The notes beneath the pieces are model-generated. The model searched no databases and was not told the DNA's origin. It worked only from the letters and a program-made list of their open reading frames with translations. Of a stretch of 38,627 nt of DNA, positions 16,345-25,139 are shown piece by piece. The stretch comes from Bacteroidetes bacterium UBA2322. Lineage in GTDB: Bacteria > Bacteroidota > Bacteroidia > Chitinophagales > UBA2359. Within the stretch, counting starts at the first letter, position 1; each line of letters opens with the position of its first letter. The position numbers were made by a program, and so were the translations under genes. The stretch is from positions 1 through 38,627 of the forward strand of contig DDVC01000158.1 of NCBI GenBank assembly GCA_002345145.1, given 5' to 3'.

Positions 16345-17775
16345 ATGTCGCACTATCAAACACCCCCCAAAGACAGAGTTCCTATTATCCAAAAGGCAGC
16401 TTTTGGCGCAGGGCACTTGGTTAATAACCTACTGCCCGGTTCGTTAGGCGTTTTCTCTTTCTTTTTGCTAACGGCATTTGGCATGGACCCTTTCCTTGCC
16501 GGCTTACTTGGCGGATTGCCCCGTATTTACGATGCCCTTTCTGACCCCATTATGGGCTACATTTCAGATAATACCCAATCGCGCTGGGGGCGAAGAAGAC
16601 CGTATATTTTTGTAGGCGCTATTTTGAGTGGCTTATTTTTTATGTTATTGTGGCAGCTTTATGCCGAAAACTCACAAACATATAATTTCTGGTATTTTCT
16701 TATTTTTTCTATCATTTACCTCACCGGCAATACCATTTTTTCTACGCCACTCATAGGGCTGGGCTACGAAATGACTTTTGACTACAACGAAAGAACCCGG
16801 TTAATGGCTTTTGCCCAAACCATCGGGCAAATTTCATGGATGATAGTGCCTTGGTTTTGGGTGCTTATTGCCAACCCCAATTTGTTCGAAACACAAGCCG
16901 TAGGAGTTAGGCAGCTCTCTGTTGTTGTGGGTACCGTATGTTTGCTGTTTGGCATTATGCCGGCGCTGTTTTGCAAAGAAGTTGACCAATCTAACCTTAC
17001 CAACAGGGCAGAGCTTACTTTTAAGAACATATTTACCAACTTAAAGGGCTTGGTAAAATCTATGATTCAAATTTCTAAGAACAAACCTTTTGTTAAACTC
17101 TGTGGCGCTACCTTTTTAGTATTTAATGGTTTTCAGATGGTAGCCTCTTTCAGCTACTTTATCATTGTGTTTTACATGTTTAAGGGCAATTATGGAGCAG
17201 CCGGCACCTGGCCTGCTTGGTTTTCTACCATTAGTGCAATAACAACCGCGTTTTTAATTATTCCGGTTATCAGTTGGATGTCTGATAAATGGGGCAAACG
17301 AAACGCCTTTATTATTTCAACGGCAATTTCTATGGTAGGATACAGCCTTAAATGGTGGGGTTTTAACCCCGATAACCCATGGCTCATTTTTATGCCCATT
17401 CCCTTAATGGTATTTGGTATAGGTGGGCTGTTTACCCTTATGATGAGCATGACCGCCGATGTATGCGACCTTGACGAACTTAACAACGGTATGCCCCGAA
17501 AAGAAGGCACCTTTGGCGCTATTTACTGGTGGATGGTAAAACTGGGGCAGGGTTTAGCTTTGGTATTGGGCGGTTTGGTCTTAAAATTAGTTGGTTTTGA
17601 CCAAAACGAAGTCATACAAACTGCCGAAACCCTAACCCGCCTGCGTCTTGCCGATATTTTAATTCCCGCAGCCACCGCAGGTTTAGCCATTTGGGTGATG
17701 TGGAACTATGACTTATCAGAAGATAAAGCCCGCGAAATTAAAGAAGAGTTGGTTAGAAGACGCGGCGAACTTTAA
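16345..17775 (+). CDS. MFS/GPH-family sugar:cation symporter
   Basis: A 476-residue inner-membrane transporter of the glycoside-pentoside-hexuronide (MelB-like) family. The N-terminal half carries the family block around DALSDPIMGYISDNT (residues 62-76), with the conserved Asp pair, followed by RWGRRRPYI (79-87), the MFS loop 2-3 motif. About 12 hydrophobic segments can be traced, with a central loop near 215-250 and a charged cytoplasmic tail (EDKAREIKEELVRRR). It should bring short glucan oligosaccharides or glucose from the periplasm into the cytoplasm, where the phosphorylase and two GH17 proteins would act. It is the only sugar transporter encoded in the cluster. Confidence 0.88.
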   Translation: MSHYQTPPKDRVPIIQKAAFGAGHLVNNLLPGSLGVFSFFLLTAFGMDPFLAGLLGGLPRIYDALSDPIMGYISDNTQSRWGRRRPYIFVGAILSGLFFMLLWQLYAENSQTYNFWYFLIFSIIYLTGNTIFSTPLIGLGYEMTFDYNERTRLMAFAQTIGQISWMIVPWFWVLIANPNLFETQAVGVRQLSVVVGTVCLLFGIMPALFCKEVDQSNLTNRAELTFKNIFTNLKGLVKSMIQISKNKPFVKLCGATFLVFNGFQMVASFSYFIIVFYMFKGNYGAAGTWPAWFSTISAITTAFLIIPVISWMSDKWGKRNAFIISTAISMVGYSLKWWGFNPDNPWLIFMPIPLMVFGIGGLFTLMMSMTADVCDLDELNNGMPRKEGTFGAIYWWMVKLGQGLALVLGGLVLKLVGFDQNEVIQTAETLTRLRLADILIPAATAGLAIWVMWNYDLSEDKAREIKEELVRRRGEL

Positions 17776-17832
17776 ACTGTAAATACTATTCAACCCTTCC
17801 AAATTGCATTAACTACGCAAAAAACACAAATT

Positions 17833-18738
17833 ATGTCATACAGAGCAGATAAATTTCTCAGCTACAAATTCTCCGCCGATGATGCCAAAGCCAATTATTT
17901 AGAAGGCATGTCGGAAGAAGAAATTCGGAATTTATTTCTGGAAATACTGTACAATAAGGTGCATGGCTTTTGTTTCAGCCTTTACGAAGAAGGACAAAAA
18001 CCCGGCGACATCATTTCGGAAGACCAAATCAGGCGCAGAATGAAGGTATTGTATCGTTATACCTCATGGGTAAGGTCTTTTTCGTGCATAGAAGGAAACG
18101 AAATTATACCCAAAGTGGCTAAAGAAATGGGTTTAAAAACATTAGTAGGCGCTTGGTTAGGCAGCGATACCCAAAAAAACCAAGAGGAAATAGAAGGTTT
18201 AATTAGTTTAGCCAAAGCCGGTTATGTTGATATAGCCGCAGTAGGCAATGAAGTGTTGTACCGTAAAGACCTTACCGAAGACCAGTTATTGCACTACATA
18301 GAAATGGTAAAAAAGGCAATTCCTCACGTGCCGGTGGGTTATGTAGATGCCTACTACGAATTTGTGCAAAAACCACAAATAACTAATATGTGTGATGTGG
18401 TGCTTTGTAATTGTTACCCTTACTGGGAGGGCACCGAGTTTAAAGATGCCTTAACCCACATGCAAACTATGTACCGGCAGGCGGGTGAGGCAGCTAACGG
18501 CAAACGCGTAATCATAACCGAAACCGGCTGGCCCAGCAAAGGCGAAAGTTTAGGCAATGCCCACCCTTCAATGCTCAACGCACTGAAATACTTTGTAAAT
18601 ACCCAACTTTGGGCAAACGACAAAAATATAGAAGTGTTCTATTTCTCATCTTTTGATGAGTCTTGGAAAGTAAGCACAGAGGGCGAAGTGGGAGCTTACT
18701 GGGGTATTTGGAATAGTGAAGGTAAACTGAAATTTTAA
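17833..18738 (+). CDS. GH17-like protein without signal peptide (predicted cytoplasmic)
   Basis: A 301-residue clan GH-A protein of the GH17 type. AAVGNEVLY gives the likely acid/base Glu 140, and VIITETGWPSKGE the likely nucleophile Glu 230. The TGWPS form is that of typical GH17 proteins. YFSSFDESWK (about 255-264) matches the region before the last strand. The N-terminus is hydrophilic with no signal peptide, which is unusual because GH17 enzymes mostly act outside the cell. The stop and the next ATG (18741) are only 2 nt apart, so translational coupling with the second GH17 is likely. It could be a hydrolase or a beta-1,3-glucosyl transferase acting on imported oligosaccharides. Confidence 0.85.
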   Translation: MSYRADKFLSYKFSADDAKANYLEGMSEEEIRNLFLEILYNKVHGFCFSLYEEGQKPGDIISEDQIRRRMKVLYRYTSWVRSFSCIEGNEIIPKVAKEMGLKTLVGAWLGSDTQKNQEEIEGLISLAKAGYVDIAAVGNEVLYRKDLTEDQLLHYIEMVKKAIPHVPVGYVDAYYEFVQKPQITNMCDVVLCNCYPYWEGTEFKDALTHMQTMYRQAGEAANGKRVIITETGWPSKGESLGNAHPSMLNALKYFVNTQLWANDKNIEVFYFSSFDESWKVSTEGEVGAYWGIWNSEGKLKF

Positions 18739-18740
18739 CC

Positions 18741-19697
18741 ATGAAAGTACATCAAAAGCTAAACATACAACCCGGCAGAGCAATATGTTACTCGGGTTTT
18801 AGAAACGGGCAACAGCCCGGCGGCATTTATCCCTCTTATGAGGAGGTAAAGGAAGATTTACTTCTGCTGCACAACCACTGGCAATATCTCCGCTTATTTG
18901 ACTGCGACCAACACGCCAAAACCGTTATGGAGGTTATCAGAAACGAAAAACTCCGTTTTAAGGTAATGCAGGGCGCATACATAGAAGCCGAAATGAACAA
19001 CTTTAACTGCCCCTGGCATGGCGGCGTTTACTCCGAAGAGCAATTGGCAATAAACGCCGTTAGCAACCGGAAAAAAATAGACCGCCTCATTGAGTTTGCC
19101 CACAAGTATTCCGATATTATTTTCGCCCTATCGGTAGGTAACGAAGCCTGTGTGGACTGGACAGACCACTACGTGCCCGAACATAAGGTGGCAGCTTATG
19201 TGCAACAGGTTAAACAAAAAGCCAAACAACCTGTTACCTTTTGTGAGAACTATGCACCCTGGCTCTACAAAATGGAACAAGTAGCCCATGAGGTAGATTT
19301 TATTTCTATTCATACCTATCCGGTGTGGGAGTACAAACACATTGCCGAAGCGCTCGATTATACAAAGGAAAATTACCACGCCGTAGCCCAAAAATATCCG
19401 CACAAACCGGTGGTAATTACCGAAGCCGGATGGGCTACAAACTCTAATGGCAAGGGTATTAACCCCGAACACGTGAGCGAAACGTACCAAAATATCTACT
19501 TTGAAAAACTGATGCAATGGGTTGAGCAGGAGCATATCCTTGTTTTCTTTTTTGAAGCCTTTGACGAATTGTGGAAAGGCTCGCACGAACCCATGGAGCC
19601 CGAAAAACACTGGGGCTTATTCAAAACCGACCGAACACCTAAATTGGCAGTGCAGCATATAGTGCAACCTCATGCAGTATATGAACCCGTTTTCTAA
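18741..19697 (+). CDS. GH17-like protein without signal peptide (predicted cytoplasmic), second copy
   Basis: A 318-residue GH17-type enzyme. LSVGNEACVDW has the acid/base Glu 135, and VVITEAGWAT the nucleophile Glu 228. FISIHTYPVWEY (187-198) and FFFEAFDELWKG are further family blocks. It resembles the lipoprotein GH17 at 13506-14795 (GNEA-V-W, HTYP, FEAFDE-WK, E-HWGL) more than it resembles the neighbouring 17833 protein, so the two neighbours are not a simple tandem duplication. There is no signal peptide. It is probably translated together with the preceding gene, 2 nt apart. A 95-nt gap with A/T runs and no clear promoter separates it from the T9SS binding protein. Confidence 0.87.
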   Translation: MKVHQKLNIQPGRAICYSGFRNGQQPGGIYPSYEEVKEDLLLLHNHWQYLRLFDCDQHAKTVMEVIRNEKLRFKVMQGAYIEAEMNNFNCPWHGGVYSEEQLAINAVSNRKKIDRLIEFAHKYSDIIFALSVGNEACVDWTDHYVPEHKVAAYVQQVKQKAKQPVTFCENYAPWLYKMEQVAHEVDFISIHTYPVWEYKHIAEALDYTKENYHAVAQKYPHKPVVITEAGWATNSNGKGINPEHVSETYQNIYFEKLMQWVEQEHILVFFFEAFDELWKGSHEPMEPEKHWGLFKTDRTPKLAVQHIVQPHAVYEPVF

Positions 19698-19792
19698 CCT
19701 GTTTCCGGCTGTTACACACTTCATCGGGAAATCTTTTTTGCTTATCGTTAATTTTTAATAATTTTTTATTCTTAACCAAATCTTACTTTACC

Positions 19793-22144
19793 ATGAAAAA
19801 GTTCATACTTTTTTTGTTGCTTAGTGCAGCAGTTTCTTGGAGTTTTGCACAAAACGCCCCTATCAATTTTGAATCGGGTGGAAATGGCGCTGCATGGACT
19901 TGGACGGTGTTTGAAAACGCCACCAATCCCCCTGTAGAAATCATTCCTAACCCCGACCCCTCCGGTATCAATACCTCTGCTACGGTGGCTAAGTTTACCG
20001 CACTCCAAGCGGGTAATCCTTGGGCAGGTTGTGAGTCATTACATGGCGCCGACCTTGGATCCTTTGAGCTTAACCCAAACACCTCTATTGTTAAAATAAT
20101 GGTTTGGAAATCGGTTATCAGCGATGTAGGCATCAAATTTGCCGCTCCTACCGGCTGGTCACAAGGAGAAATTAAGGTGGCTAATACACTGGTAAACCAG
20201 TGGGAAGAGCTAACCTTTAATTTTTCAAGTTTCATCAACCCACCCGCCAGTGAAGGACAGTTAGACCAAATTATTATTTTCCCCGATTTTGATTTGGGCG
20301 GCAGAACCCAAGACAACATCATTTATTTTGACAACATCACCTTCTCATCGGGCAGCGGCGGCGCTACTGAGCCTACCGTAGCAGCGCCCACCCCCACCCA
20401 ACCGGCAGCCAACGTCATTTCTATGTTTAGCGATGCTTACACCAATGTGCCCGTAGATACCTGGCGCACCGATTGGTCTGCCGCAACATTGGAAGATGTG
20501 CAAATAGCCGGCAATGCCACCAAAAAATACTCGGCTTTAGATTTTGTTGGCATCGAAACCGTAGCCAACCAAATAGACATTACCGGTATGACGCACTTCC
20601 GCTTAGATCTTTGGTCGGCAGATTTTACCTTTTTCGGCGTGAAATTGGTTGATTTTGGACCCGATGGCGGTTTTGGCGGCGGCGATGATACCGAGCATCA
20701 GGTAAACTTTACCTCGCCCGCACAAGGTCAATGGGTAAGTTTAGACATTCCCATCAGCAGTTTTGCCGGCTTAGCCAACCGCCAAAACATAGCCCAGTTG
20801 ATATTAGTAGGGCAGCCCAGCGGCGCTAACACCGTTTTTGTGGACAATGTGTATTTTTACAGTGGCGGCGGCGGCGCTACCGAGCCTACCGTAGCAGCGC
20901 CCACTCCCACCCAGCCGGCAGCCAACGTCATTTCTTTGTTTAGCGATGCCTATACCAATGTGCCCGTAGATACCTGGCGCACCGATTGGTCTGCCGCAAC
21001 ATTGGAAGATGTGCAAATAGCCGGCAATGCCACCAAAAAATACTCGGCTTTAGATTTTGTTGGCATCGAAACCGTAGCTAACCAAATAGACGTTACCTCC
21101 ATGACCCATTTCCACTTAGATGTTTGGTCGGCAGATTTTACCTTTTTCGGGATAAAACTGGTTGATTTTGGACCCGATGGCGGTTTTGGCGGCGGCGATG
21201 ATACCGAGCATCAGGTAAACATTACCTCACCCGCACAAGGTCAGTGGGTAAGTTTAGACATTCCGCTAACCGATTTTGCCGGCTTAACTAACCGCCAAAA
21301 CATAGCACAGCTCATATTGGTAGGGCAGCCCAGCGGCGCTAATACCGTTTTTGTGGACAATGTATATTTTTACAGTGGAGGCGGCAGCGCTACCGAGCCT
21401 ACCGTGGCAGCGCCCACCCCTACTCGCCCTGAGGCTTTTGTTATTTCTATGTTTAGCGATGCTTATACCAACGTGCCCGTAGATACTTGGCGCACCGATT
21501 GGTCTGCCGCAACACTTACCGATGTTCAAATTGCCGGCAATCCTACCAAAAAATACTCGGCTTTAGATTTTGTTGGCATCGAAACCGTAGCCAACCAAAT
21601 AAACGTTACCTCCATGACCCATTTCCACTTAGATGTTTGGTCGGCAGATTTTACCTTTTTCGGGATAAAATTGGTTGATTTTGGACCCGACGGCGGTTTT
21701 GGCGGCGGCGATGATACCGAGCATCAGGTAAACATTACCTCACCCGCACAAGGTCAGTGGGTAAGTTTAGACATTCCGCTAACCGATTTTGCCGGCTTAA
21801 CCAACCGCCAAAACATAGCCCAGCTCATATTGGTAGGGCAGCCCACCGGCGCTAATACCGTTTTTGTGGATAATGTGTATTTCTACGACACTAACGTCTC
21901 TATTGGCGAACCCATTCAGGCGCAAAACCAAATTAAATTGTACCCCAATCCGGTTCAAACCGGCGCCCAGGTTCATTTTAACGCGGAGGTAAAACAAATA
22001 ACACTGTTTGACCTAAGCGGAAAGCAAATCTTAACTACAAATACCCCGCAATTAAACACCGGTAACTTGGAAAAAGGCGTATATGTGGTAAAACTACTCA
22101 CAAGTAACGGCTTTGTTCAAGTACAAAAGTTGATTGTTTACTAA
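19793..22144 (+). CDS. T9SS-exported glucan-binding protein with three tandem 171-residue modules
   Basis: A 783-residue secreted protein without a catalytic domain. A signal peptide (1-19, cleavage after SFA) is followed by an N-terminal beta-sandwich module, about 20-187. Three tandem modules then begin at about 193, 364 and 535, each starting with EPTVAAPTPT. Each holds a VISMFSDAYTNVPVDTW strand and the acidic loop FGPDGGFGGGDDTEH, and ends in VFVDNVYFY. A type IX sorting domain closes the protein (about 703-783: IKLYPNPVQTG near its start, GVYVVKL near its end). It should be displayed on or released from the cell surface. The modules are close relatives of those in the 7210-9084 lipoprotein and of modules known in marine Bacteroidota laminarinases. 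Binding of beta-glucan is therefore the likely role, with the CBM family unknown to me. Confidence 0.82.
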   Translation: MKKFILFLLLSAAVSWSFAQNAPINFESGGNGAAWTWTVFENATNPPVEIIPNPDPSGINTSATVAKFTALQAGNPWAGCESLHGADLGSFELNPNTSIVKIMVWKSVISDVGIKFAAPTGWSQGEIKVANTLVNQWEELTFNFSSFINPPASEGQLDQIIIFPDFDLGGRTQDNIIYFDNITFSSGSGGATEPTVAAPTPTQPAANVISMFSDAYTNVPVDTWRTDWSAATLEDVQIAGNATKKYSALDFVGIETVANQIDITGMTHFRLDLWSADFTFFGVKLVDFGPDGGFGGGDDTEHQVNFTSPAQGQWVSLDIPISSFAGLANRQNIAQLILVGQPSGANTVFVDNVYFYSGGGGATEPTVAAPTPTQPAANVISLFSDAYTNVPVDTWRTDWSAATLEDVQIAGNATKKYSALDFVGIETVANQIDVTSMTHFHLDVWSADFTFFGIKLVDFGPDGGFGGGDDTEHQVNITSPAQGQWVSLDIPLTDFAGLTNRQNIAQLILVGQPSGANTVFVDNVYFYSGGGSATEPTVAAPTPTRPEAFVISMFSDAYTNVPVDTWRTDWSAATLTDVQIAGNPTKKYSALDFVGIETVANQINVTSMTHFHLDVWSADFTFFGIKLVDFGPDGGFGGGDDTEHQVNITSPAQGQWVSLDIPLTDFAGLTNRQNIAQLILVGQPTGANTVFVDNVYFYDTNVSIGEPIQAQNQIKLYPNPVQTGAQVHFNAEVKQITLFDLSGKQILTTNTPQLNTGNLEKGVYVVKLLTSNGFVQVQKLIVY
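20371..21896 (+). repeat. Three tandem 513-bp coding repeats
   Basis: Copies begin at 20371, 20884 and 21397, exactly 513 bp (171 codons) apart, inside the T9SS binding protein gene. Copies 1 and 2 are nearly identical in their first half, and copies 2 and 3 in their second half, so the array is a mosaic. The third copy ends at about 21890. Confidence 0.92.
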
Positions 22145-22161
22145 GTAAAATTGTTATTTTT

Positions 22162-22290
22162 GAGGCTGTCTAAAAAGTCGGAAACTCAGTTAAATTGCAC
22201 AAAATCAGATTTGTTTATGACTGATTAAAAGCAAGAAAAACAGTAGTTCTGTGTAAATGTGTGCAAGATGTGGACTTTTTAGACAGCCCC
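22162..22290. mobile_element. 129-bp MITE-like element with 18-bp terminal inverted repeats
   Basis: The left end GAGGCTGTCTAAAAAGTC (22162-22179) and the right end (22273-22290) are inverted repeats with 17 of 18 bases paired, including a perfect 16-bp stretch. Both are flanked by an ATTTTT run that may be a 6-bp target duplication. The interior is non-coding. It lies 17 bp after the stop of the T9SS binding protein gene. The TIR type (GGCTGTCTAAAAAGT) is like those of several DDE insertion sequences. Confidence 0.65.
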
Positions 22291-22433
22291 ATTTTTTTAG
22301 CTTCTGTAGTTTTTCAGCAACAGGTAGGGTTTCATCTTTACACTGGTGCCCAAAAAAACAAGCCATCAACAAATTTGTCAGAGAACTATTTTTTGCAGGT
22401 TCAGAAAATTAAAACCAAATTCAGTTATCATAG

Positions 22434-25139
22434 TTGAAAACAACGGCGGCATTTTTATTGGTACTTATTTGGGGAACACTTACCTGCCGGGCACAGATAT
22501 TTGCCGAAAAAGGTATGCCTTTATTACAAAATTTTACCCCTGCACAGTACCAAAATAAGGGCAAAATATGGGCTATCGGTTCTGCCCCAAACGGTATTGT
22601 TTACATGGCTGCCGATAAGGGATTGGTAGAATACGATGGTAAAACGTGGAAAAGCTACAAAGGCAGTGCAGGATTTACCCGTTCGGTAGTAGTAAAAAGC
22701 GATTCGCTCATTTATACCGGGTCTGATTTAGATTTTGGCGTTTGGAATAAAAATAAGTTTAATGAGTTTGAATACACCTCTTTGTACGCTTTTGGTGAAG
22801 ACCTCAAAGAAATTAATGAAGAATTTTGGCATACCTATGAGTTGGGAGATAAAATACTGTTTGTGTCGGGCTACAACATATATGTGTATAAAGGCAAACA
22901 ATTAACCAAGATTGCTGCCCCCCACAAATTTAGCGGTAGTTTTAGGTTAAAAGATTCGCTTTACTTTGCCGATGAAAAAAAGGGATTGTTGGTATTGAGC
23001 GGCTTAGCTTTAACACCGGTAGCAGATTTTCCTCAAAATACCAGAATTGAACCCATAGGCATTTATCGGGAGCAAAACAAAACCGTATTGGTAACTAAAA
23101 ATTCGGGTTTGTTTACTTTAGAATCGGGTAAACTCAGCCCTATACTCAGTGAAGTATCCAAAGAGTTAAAAACAGCTAAGGTGTTTTGTTTTGAGCAAAT
23201 CAATGATTCGCTATTAGCATTTGGCACTGTACTAAAAGGCTTATTTATAAGCAATTCAGAGGGCAGGTTAATACATCAGATTAACAAACTAAAAGGGCTG
23301 CCCAATAATACCATTTTGAGCCTGCATTACAGTTCTGTAGGAAAACTGTGGCTAAGTATGGATTATGGCGTTTCCTACTTAGATTACAGCCAAAATGTTA
23401 CCTTTTTTTACGATTATCGGGGAGATTTTGGTGCCGGCTACACCGCTCTGCTAAAAGACAATCTGTTTTACCTTGGAACCAATCAGGGATTATTTTGGGC
23501 TAACTGGGAAGACCTGAACAACAATTCCGAGTATAACCGGTTTACGCTTGTACCTCAAACAGAAGGACAGGTTTGGACACTACAAAATATAAACAATACC
23601 TTGCTGATTGGGCACGACCAAGGTTTGTTTATGCTAAACAACCAAAAACAACCCGAAAGACTGAGCAATCATCATGGCGTATGGGCAATTATGCCTTACA
23701 AAAACGAATACCTGCTTGCTGGTTCTTACAATGGCATTTCCATTTTTAAAAAAAACGGCAATAGCTGGACTTTTTGGAAACAAATGGAACTAATACTGGG
23801 ATCTTGTAATCAATTAATGATTGAAAATGATAATGTTCTTTGGGTAAATATACCTAACTACGGCATTATTAGGGCAGAACTCAACAATGAATTGTATCCT
23901 GCCAATAGAATTATTTTATTGAAAAAGGATTTTGAAGGCAACGAACCACATTTGGTTAAAAATAATAACCAAATACAAGTGGGTACCGATGAATTTCAAT
24001 ACACCTACTCCCACAAGGATAAGCAGTTAATCAATAAAACTCCGGTAGAAACCCACACATCAATAGTAGGGTTGTTGCCCGGTATTTTTCAGCCGGTAAG
24101 GTTAAACTCGGAAGTGGAGTTTTTTCCTGTTTACAATGGTTTTGCCCTTAGGTTTAACCAAACCCCCATTAACATTTCCAATCAGACCAATTTAGCTAAA
24201 CCGATTTTGCGAAAAATAACAGCTTTCAAAAATGAAACCATGTTGCCTGTGTTTCCCGATGCTTCTATTCCATATCAATATAATAATATTGAGGTGGAAT
24301 ATGTGATACCCAATAAAGATGAGGTTCTGTACCAATACCGATTAAATAATTCCGATGAATGGAGCGCTTGGTCTGCACGCAATATCATTGGGTTAAAAAA
24401 CTTGAGGCATGGTAAATATACTCTTTTTGCAAGGGCAATGGTAAACGGCAATATTACCGAAACCACAACACTGTTTTTTCGCATTGATGCACCATGGTAT
24501 TTTACCTGGTATGCTTACCTGCTCTATAGCCTATTTGTTGTATTATTGGTTTATCTTGTTCGGGTAAGGCAAAAGGTAATGCTAAAAAAACAAGAGCGGC
24601 ATTTACTAACACTCCAACAACAATCGTTGCACGAACAAGCCGAAAAACACAGACAAGAAATTATGCTGTTGGAGCAAGAACGCTTACAGGCAGAATACGA
24701 TCAGATTAAAAAACAATTGAAAACCAAAACCATAGAGCTTACCAACAAAGCTAAAGAAAACGAAGACAAAAACAGGCTGCTGCTTACCCTGAAAGAAAAA
24801 TGCGAAACAGCCCAGCAAACCCCTTCTGCCTCTAAAAAAATACTAAACGAAATGCAAAGACTACTAGATTCTTTTATATCGGTAGAAGACAAAACTTTTG
24901 AAATACAGATGGACGAACTGCATCAGGAGTTTTTCCAAAAATTAAGAGAACTATACCCTCACCTGTCTAACAACGATTTGCGTCTTTGTGCCTACCTTAA
25001 AATAGGCTTAAACTCCAAAGAAATAGCCGATATATTAAACATACTGCCTTCCAGCGTTTATATAAGCCGCTCCCGATTGCGCAAAAAACTCAACGTAAAT
25101 TCAGATGATGATTTGTATAACTATCTTAACGCCATTTAA
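22434..25139 (+). CDS. Membrane-bound propeller/Y_Y_Y sensor with C-terminal LuxR-type HTH (likely cluster regulator)
   Basis: A 901-residue one-component regulator. A signal peptide (1-20, cleavage after CRA) is followed by a periplasmic beta-propeller made of Reg_prop-like repeats (about 30-590; for example KIWAIGSAPNGIVYMA and KLWLSMDYGVSYLD). A Y_Y_Y Ig-like domain follows (about 600-685, YQYRLNNSDEWSAW), then one transmembrane helix (about 688-711) and a long charged coiled coil (about 715-815). The C-terminal HTH (about 846-901) contains LRLCAYLKIGLNSKEIADIL and SVYISRSRLRKKL, as in LuxR/GerE-type domains. There is no histidine kinase or receiver domain, so it differs from the hybrid two-component regulators of Bacteroides PULs. 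The start is TTG at 22434; the first ATG, 27 codons later, would remove the signal peptide. Being next to the glucan cluster on the same strand, it probably senses a glucan oligosaccharide and controls it. Confidence 0.82.
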   Translation: MKTTAAFLLVLIWGTLTCRAQIFAEKGMPLLQNFTPAQYQNKGKIWAIGSAPNGIVYMAADKGLVEYDGKTWKSYKGSAGFTRSVVVKSDSLIYTGSDLDFGVWNKNKFNEFEYTSLYAFGEDLKEINEEFWHTYELGDKILFVSGYNIYVYKGKQLTKIAAPHKFSGSFRLKDSLYFADEKKGLLVLSGLALTPVADFPQNTRIEPIGIYREQNKTVLVTKNSGLFTLESGKLSPILSEVSKELKTAKVFCFEQINDSLLAFGTVLKGLFISNSEGRLIHQINKLKGLPNNTILSLHYSSVGKLWLSMDYGVSYLDYSQNVTFFYDYRGDFGAGYTALLKDNLFYLGTNQGLFWANWEDLNNNSEYNRFTLVPQTEGQVWTLQNINNTLLIGHDQGLFMLNNQKQPERLSNHHGVWAIMPYKNEYLLAGSYNGISIFKKNGNSWTFWKQMELILGSCNQLMIENDNVLWVNIPNYGIIRAELNNELYPANRIILLKKDFEGNEPHLVKNNNQIQVGTDEFQYTYSHKDKQLINKTPVETHTSIVGLLPGIFQPVRLNSEVEFFPVYNGFALRFNQTPINISNQTNLAKPILRKITAFKNETMLPVFPDASIPYQYNNIEVEYVIPNKDEVLYQYRLNNSDEWSAWSARNIIGLKNLRHGKYTLFARAMVNGNITETTTLFFRIDAPWYFTWYAYLLYSLFVVLLVYLVRVRQKVMLKKQERHLLTLQQQSLHEQAEKHRQEIMLLEQERLQAEYDQIKKQLKTKTIELTNKAKENEDKNRLLLTLKEKCETAQQTPSASKKILNEMQRLLDSFISVEDKTFEIQMDELHQEFFQKLRELYPHLSNNDLRLCAYLKIGLNSKEIADILNILPSSVYISRSRLRKKLNVNSDDDLYNYLNAI

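Noticed and set aside
20371..21896. Possible CRISPR-like array because of regular repeats
   Set aside because: The repeats are 513-bp in-frame protein modules without unique spacers. No CRISPR array or cas gene was seen in the window.
4046..22144. SusC or SusD gene hidden in the glucan cluster
   Set aside because: No protein has a TonB-dependent receptor plug/TonB box or SusD-like helical TPR fold. The barrel part of the first gene lacks a plug domain.
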